Assembly: GCA_964476135.1 (NCBI GenBank)
Contig: CAYYYG010000004.1
Coordinates: 1 to 47,948 of the forward strand
Length of the DNA stretch: 47,948 bases
Reading direction: 5' to 3'
From: CAYYYG01 sp964476135
Lineage (GTDB): Bacteria > Patescibacteriota > Microgenomatia > UBA1406 > GWC2-37-13
Below, one piece after another: positions 43,071 through 47,948 of this stretch. The notes below the pieces were generated by a model that was not told where the DNA came from, searched no databases, and worked only from the letters and a program-made list of their open reading frames with translations. Position numbers and translations under genes: made by a program. Position 1 is the stretch's first letter. Each line of letters opens with the position of its first letter.

Positions 43071-43640
43071 TTATTTATTTTTCTTCATGTGATCTAAAAT
43101 CAGATTTCTTATGAAGTTTGATTTTGTTACTCCCAGTGATTTACTTGTGTTTTCAAGATAAGTTAGTAAGCTTGGGTTAATAAAAAAATTAAATCTTTTG
43201 TCTCTTAACTCACTCGCCTCATCTATAGTTTTTCTTATTACATCTTTCACATTTGACTCGTCATAGTTTTTTAGAATAAGTTTGTCATCTTCTGCTCCCG
43301 ACAAAAAGAATGGCACATTGTCTTTGTAATATAAAACGATTGCGGGCTTGTTCATCTCAAGAGTTTTTTGCACGGAAAAACCTATAGATAAGCTATGAGT
43401 ACTGCACTCAAAAATACAGATATCGGCCTGCTGTATAAGCTTCATTTCCCGCTTGTAGAAGTCTACATTAGATTGTCTGCCGCCTTTTTTTAAATCTTCG
43501 TATATTTTATCTCCCATGGACGACAGATAGTCGGTGCCTAAGGGGCTGTGTCCTAATTCCTTTATTATTTGTACTATTTGTTGGTACTGGCTGTTAAAAT
43601 GTTTCTTTCCCCTCAGTGAGGCACTAAAAAGAATTTTCAT
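43071..43640 (-). CDS. Nucleoside deoxyribosyltransferase-like domain with ribbon-helix-helix tail (copy B)
   Basis: 189 residues. The N-terminal MKILFSASLRGKKHF, ADICIFECSTHSLSIGF and KPAIVLYY segments match the Rossmann-like fold of nucleoside 2-deoxyribosyltransferases. The usual nucleophilic Glu of the G-x-x-x-E motif is replaced (SIGFSVQ), so normal catalysis is doubtful. The last 45 residues, KRFNFFINPSLLTYLENTSK...TKSNFIRNLILDH, look like a ribbon-helix-helix DNA-binding unit. About half the residues match the 45446-46030 protein. A ligand-sensing regulator is the likely idea. Confidence 0.7.
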   Translation of the reverse strand: MKILFSASLRGKKHFNSQYQQIVQIIKELGHSPLGTDYLSSMGDKIYEDLKKGGRQSNVDFYKREMKLIQQADICIFECSTHSLSIGFSVQKTLEMNKPAIVLYYKDNVPFFLSGAEDDKLILKNYDESNVKDVIRKTIDEASELRDKRFNFFINPSLLTYLENTSKSLGVTKSNFIRNLILDHMKKNK

Positions 43641-43697
43641 ATTATGTATATATGATACAACCTTGCCTCTGATAAATCAACACGATTTGTGATTATT

Positions 43698-44648
43698 TTA
43701 ACATATTTCGTCGCGTAATAATGGCATAATCCCATCTTTATACAGTTGTTTGGTACCTGCTAAAATAGATCTTTTTACGTTTTCGATAATTCCTAGATTT
43801 TGCAGATATCCGTAACATAAATTGGCCATTACCTGGTCACCGCAACCAGCAGCATTTCTTATGTCAGATACCAATCTGAGTCGGGGAACAGGGAAGTGTT
43901 TGACGTAGATGTCTTTATTAATCAGGTATGCGCCGTTTTCTCCGGCGGTGATAAGTACATTCTTTACGCCACCTTTAAGAAGTCTGCGACCGGCCGATTG
44001 AGCGCTTTTTAAGTCTGTAACTTTTTCTCCTGTAAGAATTTCAGTTTCATATCGGTTGGGTTTTAGCAGGAAAATATCCTGATCGAATAATCTTTCCAAG
44101 GGGAAGTTGGGCATGACTCCACCAAGATCTACAAACAAGGGAATTTTTTTTAGTGTTGCCTTTTTCATTATAGTGAGCGCGGTTTCTGTGGGTATCTCAA
44201 GAGTTGTTACTACGGCACCGTTTGATAAAGAATCAAATACTTTTTCCTGAAATGTAATATCGGCGGGGGAATAAGATTCAGTAACTCCTGATATCACTAT
44301 ATACGATTTATTGCCAGTCTGCCTTTCTATCTGGGCAATTACCCGGTTAGGATTATCTTTCGATTCTTCGACAATAACGAGGCTAGTGTCGACCCCATAC
44401 TTCTTAAGCCAATCAACTGGATATTTCCATAAGCCATGAATGTCTCTTGCAGTCTTGCTACAGAATGTAATCTTACTGTCGGGGCTGAGGGTTTTGATCA
44501 TACCTGCGATGTTTAGGGCTTTGCCACCAGCGATATACATGGAGTTATTGGTATAGATAACTTCGTTTACGCCGACTGTTTTATCAACATAAATTATCTC
44601 ATTTGTGCTCATCGCACCGAAGACTGCGATGTTGCGGGTTTTAGTCAT
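43698..44648 (-). CDS. PfkB/ribokinase-family sugar or nucleoside kinase
   Basis: 316 residues. N-terminal NIAVFGAMSTNEI, the GGKALNIAGMIKTL substrate region, FLLKPNRYETEILTG, VLITAGENGAYLI, and the C-terminal NAAGCGDQVMANLCYGY box with the catalytic Asp of GxGD. In the family's usual D-T-T-G-A-G-D, two positions differ (NAAGCGD) but the anion hole and base remain. It phosphorylates ribose, a nucleoside or a related sugar. The start overlaps the preceding unknown gene by 8 bp, so the two are coupled. Confidence 0.9.
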   Translation of the reverse strand: MTKTRNIAVFGAMSTNEIIYVDKTVGVNEVIYTNNSMYIAGGKALNIAGMIKTLSPDSKITFCSKTARDIHGLWKYPVDWLKKYGVDTSLVIVEESKDNPNRVIAQIERQTGNKSYIVISGVTESYSPADITFQEKVFDSLSNGAVVTTLEIPTETALTIMKKATLKKIPLFVDLGGVMPNFPLERLFDQDIFLLKPNRYETEILTGEKVTDLKSAQSAGRRLLKGGVKNVLITAGENGAYLINKDIYVKHFPVPRLRLVSDIRNAAGCGDQVMANLCYGYLQNLGIIENVKRSILAGTKQLYKDGIMPLLRDEIC

Positions 44649-45426
44649 TTTTCGGTTCTAATGCTCTAGGATGTAATTTGATTCCGAAATTAGATTCGAT
44701 TAATTTCAGTAGAGGGACTGAGAATCCGTAACGTGTGCCTAGCCACCGTGGTATAGCGCTTAAAACCGTACTATCTGTAATCTTCATCTCAGAAAGGGCT
44801 ATAACCAGTGACTCCTCAACGGCAGGCATTATTTCTTCACTGCCGAAATTTACACCTTTCTTGCCAAATTTAAGTAGCATTGCCACTTCATTGTTTGAGA
44901 AATCAGTGTCAGCAGGATATTGAGTAGTTGCGGCATAGACACCCCATGTGTCCATAATTATTCCGGCAGTGAGTGATTCGGGAGGATAACTACTTGTTTT
45001 TGGCGATATGTGCCAATTAATATGTGGCTGTACATAGATACCATTTTCTCCATTTATCATCCATGAATTTATAATATCTGCTGCTAATATGGCTTGATTG
45101 TTATTTGGGTTAAATAACTCTTCAAAATCTGGAATCGGCCGTTGAAAATTATTGCCTCGCAAAATGTTTACGATAGTATAGGCATTAGGGCATAGATCCG
45201 GATCAAAATTAAGTCCATTATTTAGACCACTAATGCCGATATTAATTTCGTCCGTGAATTTTTTTAAAAAGAATGGTTCTTCTCTAAGAAATGAAATCAT
45301 ACGTTCCGTATTCTTGCGATCATGCAGTTTTTTAAAAAGGTATGATTCTACAGGATTTAGTGGATGGATAAAATCCGTTTGTTTTCCTTTTGAAAGGGGA
45401 GATTTGGGATAGGGTTCTACCTTCAT
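44641..45426 (-). CDS. Hypothetical protein coupled to the PfkB kinase
   Basis: 261 residues, soluble, not recognised. It is rich in Asn and Pro, with segments such as INIGISGLNNGLNFDPDLCPNA at about 61-82, HINWHISPKTSS and EIMPAVEESLVIALSEMKI. There is no signal peptide or metal motif. It overlaps the kinase start by 8 bp and lies 19 bp after the first deoxyribosyltransferase-like gene, so it belongs to this cluster and probably shares its substrate. Confidence 0.72.
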   Translation of the reverse strand: MKVEPYPKSPLSKGKQTDFIHPLNPVESYLFKKLHDRKNTERMISFLREEPFFLKKFTDEINIGISGLNNGLNFDPDLCPNAYTIVNILRGNNFQRPIPDFEELFNPNNNQAILAADIINSWMINGENGIYVQPHINWHISPKTSSYPPESLTAGIIMDTWGVYAATTQYPADTDFSNNEVAMLLKFGKKGVNFGSEEIMPAVEESLVIALSEMKITDSTVLSAIPRWLGTRYGFSVPLLKLIESNFGIKLHPRALEPKND

Positions 45427-45445
45427 GTAAGAAAATCTTGCTTAT

Positions 45446-46030
45446 TTATGTTAATTCTTTATGCTTTTTTTTGTATTCTAAGATTAGATTGCGTATAAAA
45501 GTGGATTTGGTAACCCCATCTTTGCGCGATTCCTGATTCAGATATGTAAGGAGGGAGGGGCTTATGAAAAAATTAAAGCGTTTATCAGCTAATGTCGATG
45601 CTTTGTGAATCGATTCTGCCAGTACTTTTTTTACTGAATTGAGATTATAGCTTTTTGATATTAATTTATCGTCATCAGAGCCGAATATGAAGTAAGGAGG
45701 ATGTTCGGTACTTTCGTCATATAGAACTATAGTCGGTTTATTCATTTCAACTGCTTTCTGCACCATATAACCAATGGAAAAGCTTTGCCAGGAGCATTCG
45801 AAAATGCAAATATCGGCTTTCCTGATGTAATCTATATTCTCGCTAAAAAGTTTGTGGTAGGCGGCGCTGCCTTCTTTTTTCATCTTGTCATAAAATCCTT
45901 TTACGGTACTTTTGAACATGCGGTCGTCTAGATTAGTATGGCCCAATTCCTTGATGGCATTGTAGATTGCGGTGTAGTTTTGGTCGTATTTTTCTTTACC
46001 CCTTTGGGAAGCGACAAAGAATATCTTCAT
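45446..46030 (-). CDS. Nucleoside deoxyribosyltransferase-like domain with ribbon-helix-helix tail (copy A)
   Basis: 194 residues. MKIFFVASQRGKEKY at the start, ADICIFECSWQSFSIGYMVQKA around 72-93 (Glu78 kept, G-x-x-x-E glutamate missing) and KPTIVLYDES follow the deoxyribosyltransferase fold. Residues 150-190 (KRFNFFISPSLLTYLNQESR...TKSTFIRNLILEYKKK) are ribbon-helix-helix-like. It is paralogous to 43071-43640. On the minus strand a TATAAT (46037-46042) ends 6 nt before the ATG, predicting a leaderless transcript that could cover the unknown gene, the kinase and copy B. Confidence 0.72.
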   Translation of the reverse strand: MKIFFVASQRGKEKYDQNYTAIYNAIKELGHTNLDDRMFKSTVKGFYDKMKKEGSAAYHKLFSENIDYIRKADICIFECSWQSFSIGYMVQKAVEMNKPTIVLYDESTEHPPYFIFGSDDDKLISKSYNLNSVKKVLAESIHKASTLADKRFNFFISPSLLTYLNQESRKDGVTKSTFIRNLILEYKKKHKELT

Positions 46031-46036
46031 ATTGCA

Positions 46037-46042
46037 ATTATA
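46037..46042 (-). promoter_or_regulatory. -10 box of the deoxyribosyltransferase-RHH/PfkB operon
   Basis: TATAAT on the minus strand, ending 6 nt before the ATG at 46030. No Shine-Dalgarno. Confidence 0.65.
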
Positions 46043-46074
46043 TCACATGCTGTTTTTATAGTTAATAAATAAAG

Positions 46075-46713
46075 TTAGATACCAACTATTTCAGTCACAT
46101 CGGTGAGGTTATGAATTACACGGCATTTTATATTAGGATCAGTCGCGTCTGATTTTTGCAAGAAAAGAATCGGCGTCATTCCGGCCAATTCTGCTGCCTT
46201 TATGCCGTCGGAGGCGTTTTCTATTACAAGGCAGTTATGAGGGTCGATGCTTAATTTTTGTGCTGCAAGAAGAAAAAGATCAGGTGCAGGCTTGCCTTTT
46301 TCGACCATATCTATACTCGCCACTCTATTTTCAAAAAAGTCAGAAAACCCAAATTTTTCCAGAGAATATGTGACATAGTCAAATGATGATGAAGAAGCAA
46401 TTGCCGAAGGAAATGAATTTTTTTTTAACTTACGTATGAGATTTTCAGCTCCTTGGATAGGTTTTATATCATGAAGATGATTATAAAAATAGGACTTATA
46501 TATTTTTATAAGGGTAGGCATTTCAGAAGGTAGTTTTCCTATATTCACATAAGGTTTGAGTGTAACCGCCAGTGGGTTTGCCAGTGTTTCTAAGTAAGAT
46601 TTTTCATTAAAATCAGCTCCGATTTCCCGTGCTACCAATTCGAGAGATTTTTTGTGAATGTGTTGCGAGTCGGCAATAACGCCGTCGAAGTCGAATATAA
46701 TAGCATTGGTCAT
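46075..46713 (-). CDS. HAD-family phosphatase (beta-phosphoglucomutase-like)
   Basis: 212 residues. Motif I is IIFDFDGVIADS (D8, D10), motif II is AIASSSS, motif III Lys is in EKGKPAPDLF, and motif IV is CLVIENASDGIKAA. The helical cap between motifs I and II fits subfamily I phosphatases and phosphoglucomutase-like enzymes acting on small sugar phosphates. In the same direction as, and 44 bp upstream of, the deoxyribosyltransferase-RHH/PfkB genes, so a sugar-phosphate role in the same pathway is plausible. Confidence 0.92.
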   Translation of the reverse strand: MTNAIIFDFDGVIADSQHIHKKSLELVAREIGADFNEKSYLETLANPLAVTLKPYVNIGKLPSEMPTLIKIYKSYFYNHLHDIKPIQGAENLIRKLKKNSFPSAIASSSSFDYVTYSLEKFGFSDFFENRVASIDMVEKGKPAPDLFLLAAQKLSIDPHNCLVIENASDGIKAAELAGMTPILFLQKSDATDPNIKCRVIHNLTDVTEIVGI

Positions 46714-46783
46714 AATTATATACTTAATATATAAACACCTAAAATCAAGCGAAAATGGTACAATACTAAGAAGGAAATGTAAA

Positions 46784-46856
46784 GCACCTATAGCTTAAAT
46801 GGATAGAGCAGGAGCTTGCGGAGCTTCAGATCCCTGTTCAATTCAGGGTAGAGGCA
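46784..46856 (+). tRNA. tRNA-Arg (anticodon GCG), acceptor stem imperfect
   Basis: D stem GCTT/GAGC, anticodon stem GGAGC/GCTTC with loop TTGCGGA (anticodon GCG, G37 as usual for arginine), and T stem CCCTG/CAGGG perfect. The acceptor GCACCTA/TAGAGGC has two mismatches at positions 3 and 4 (A-G and C-A); GCCTCTA would pair fully. This could be a mutated or pseudo tRNA, a boundary effect, or an error. CCA is not encoded. Confidence 0.72.
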
Positions 46857-46857
46857 C

Positions 46858-46928
46858 AACGTAAGAAATTGCGGTGCAATTTCAACGTTGTTAGAACGCT
46901 GAAATTTACACTGTAAATTTCTTGCGTT
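46858..46928. repeat. Nested inverted repeat right after tRNA-Arg
   Basis: Outer arms 46858-46870 and 46916-46928 pair over 13 bp with one wobble. Inside are two perfect hairpins, GAAATTGC/GCAATTTC (loop 3, 46865-46883) and GAAATTTAC/GTAAATTTC (loop 3, 46901-46921). The two halves are also inverted copies of each other around AACGTT...AACGCT. It could form a cruciform, end tRNA transcription, or mark an integration site. There is no T-run. Confidence 0.7.
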
Positions 46929-47048
46929 CCACATTGACAAACACAGTGAACTCTTCCCTTATTTCACCTCTGCGCATCTAAGCACTCAGTACTTCTCCCT
47001 CCCTCATCTGCTACAATTGTCCCCAAGTTGTAAATTACCCTTATACAT
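46929..47048. promoter_or_regulatory. Pyrimidine-rich upstream region of gmd
   Basis: About 120 bp, C/T-rich unlike the AT-rich spacers elsewhere. It holds TTGACA (46934-46939) without a good -10 at the right spacing, and TACAAT (47012-47017) 31 nt before the gmd ATG. No Shine-Dalgarno. Confidence 0.4.
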
Positions 47049-47948
47049 ATGTCAAAAACTGCTCTCATTACTGGAATATTAGGCCAGGATGGCCCATATC
47101 TTGCCAAGCTCTTGCTTGAGAAAGGTTACAAAGTGTATGGTCTTATCCGCAGATACAGTAACCCAAACTACTCCAATCTCGACTTTCTAAACGTTACCAA
47201 AGACATAAACCTTATAGAGGGCGACCTCTCGGATGAATCATCTCTTTACAACATCATCAAGACCCTTAAGCCTGATGAGATATACAACTTGGCAGCGATG
47301 TCTTTTGTACGTGCCTCATTTGACCAGCCAAAACTTACTACAGAAATCAACTCACTAGGGGTGTTATACCTGCTTAACGCCATCAAAACGTTCTCCCCTA
47401 CCACTCGGTTTTACCAAGCATCGACAAGTGAAATGTTTGGTCTCTCCAATGATGGCGGATATCAAGATGAAAACACGATCTTTCACCCCCGTTCACCATA
47501 CGGTATATCCAAACTTTATGCCTACTGGATGTGCGTAAACTATCGGGAGTCATATGGCATTTTCGCAAGTAACGGAATCCTTTTCAATCACGAGTCCCCC
47601 ATTCGTGGCATCAACTTTGTTACCCGCAAAGTATCAGACGGTGTGGCACGGATCAAGCTCGGGCTTGCAGACTCCATAAGTATGGGGAACCTCGACGCGA
47701 CACGTGACTGGGGATTTGCAGGAGATTATGTGGAGGCTATGTATCTCATGCTCCAACAGGATAAATCAGATGATTTTACCGTAGCAACGGGCAAAGGACA
47801 TACCGTGCGTGAAATGGTTCAATATGCGTTTGAATGTGTAGGGATAACAGATTGGGAAAAACACGTCAAGATTGACCCCGCACATATGCGACCCGCCGAG
47901 GTGCCATTTCTTGTGGGTAGATCTGATAAGGCAAAAAAACAGCTTAAC
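47049..47948 (+). CDS. gmd: GDP-mannose 4,6-dehydratase, N-terminal part (3' end outside window)
   Basis: First 300 codons of a short-chain dehydrogenase that converts GDP-mannose to GDP-4-keto-6-deoxymannose, the entry to GDP-fucose, GDP-rhamnose and related sugars. The nucleotide-binding loop is TGILGQDGPYLAKLL, the catalytic Ser/Thr region is YQASTSEMFG, and Y-x-x-x-K is in SPYGISKLYAYW. NGILFNHESP, the family's marker, is followed by DATRDWGFAGDYVEAMYLMLQQ. The full family length is about 340-370, so little is missing. Codons often end in C, unlike the rest of the window, which may indicate transfer. Confidence 0.96.
   Translation, partial: MSKTALITGILGQDGPYLAKLLLEKGYKVYGLIRRYSNPNYSNLDFLNVTKDINLIEGDLSDESSLYNIIKTLKPDEIYNLAAMSFVRASFDQPKLTTEINSLGVLYLLNAIKTFSPTTRFYQASTSEMFGLSNDGGYQDENTIFHPRSPYGISKLYAYWMCVNYRESYGIFASNGILFNHESPIRGINFVTRKVSDGVARIKLGLADSISMGNLDATRDWGFAGDYVEAMYLMLQQDKSDDFTVATGKGHTVREMVQYAFECVGITDWEKHVKIDPAHMRPAEVPFLVGRSDKAKKQLN

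Noticed and set aside
46858..46928. Integron attC site
   Set aside because: Hairpins and GTT/AAC ends are present, but the R and L boxes with their typical spacing and extrahelical bases are not, and no integrase or cassette array is seen.
46858..46928. CRISPR repeat
   Set aside because: Only one such structure exists; no regular spacing of direct repeats and no cas genes anywhere in the window.
1..47948. Use of UGA as a sense codon (genetic code 25)
   Set aside because: TGA ends leuS, sortase, ndk, the ABC ATPase and others exactly at the family's normal end, and no conserved protein has an internal TGA.

Overview
This window looks like part of a genome from the Candidate Phyla Radiation (Patescibacteria), most likely a Microgenomates-type lineage. 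That placement is inference. It rests on the compact layout, the many short membrane-anchored proteins with Pro/Thr-rich linkers, a single-pass sortase, dockerin-like and PEGA modules, VirB2/pilin-like and DUF2207 proteins, and a high share of unrecognisable genes. TGA works as a stop codon throughout, so genetic code 25 (Gracilibacteria/SR1) does not apply. The sequence is a scaffold with four runs of exactly 100 N. One of these (17010-17109) is a false gap, because 55 bp are repeated on both sides.

Layout. 1-4.9 kb: the 3' end of leuS, tRNA-Lys, small unknown proteins (one zinc-ribbon, one PD-(D/E)XK-like) and a thioredoxin-CcdA fusion. 4.9-6.2 kb: an M16 peptidase. 6.3-15.3 kb: a giant secreted protein whose LamG domain is interrupted by about 14 propeller repeats, joined by a TAATG overlap to a MacB-like ABC transporter and a degenerate rhodanese. 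15.3-21.2 kb: prepilin peptidase, ndk, tRNA-Arg(CCT), sortase, a PEGA protein, mreB and a WecG/TagA glycosyltransferase. 21.2-25.5 kb: a nucleotidyltransferase-like protein, a RelA/SpoT-like protein behind an attenuator-like leader, and a large unknown protein. 25.8-27.2 kb: tRNA-Leu and tRNA-Ser, a mini DnaJ-type zinc protein and two response-regulator receivers, the first frameshifted at a slippery sequence.

27.3-33.0 kb is an envelope cluster: a membrane protein, a signal peptidase I-CAP fusion, a methyltransferase, a surface protein, a rhodanese-CuA cupredoxin fusion and an anchored unknown. 33.0-36.5 kb on the minus strand holds a DUF3828-like protein, an LRR protein and a DUF2207 protein. 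36.6-40.4 kb has an unusual HAD-like protein, a VirB2-like protein and a minus-strand operon: dockerin protein, ferric-reductase-like flavoprotein, a 30-aa membrane peptide and a second protein sharing the new Cys-rich domain. 40.5-43.1 kb: a PIG-L deacetylase, two tiny membrane proteins, a metallopeptidase and a methyltransferase. 43.1-46.7 kb is a minus-strand cluster of HAD phosphatase, two deoxyribosyltransferase-like proteins with ribbon-helix-helix tails, an unknown protein and a PfkB kinase. The end holds tRNA-Arg(GCG), a nested inverted repeat and the 5' part of gmd, which has a visibly different codon style.

Many genes have a TATAAT-like box ending only 5-9 nt before the start codon and no Shine-Dalgarno sequence, which predicts leaderless mRNAs. 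Only a few genes (1793, 21195) show a clear Shine-Dalgarno. The strongest candidates for undescribed biology are the deoxyribosyltransferase-RHH/PfkB/HAD cluster, the attenuated RelA-like gene, the nested LamG-propeller protein with its coupled exporter, and the several domain fusions.
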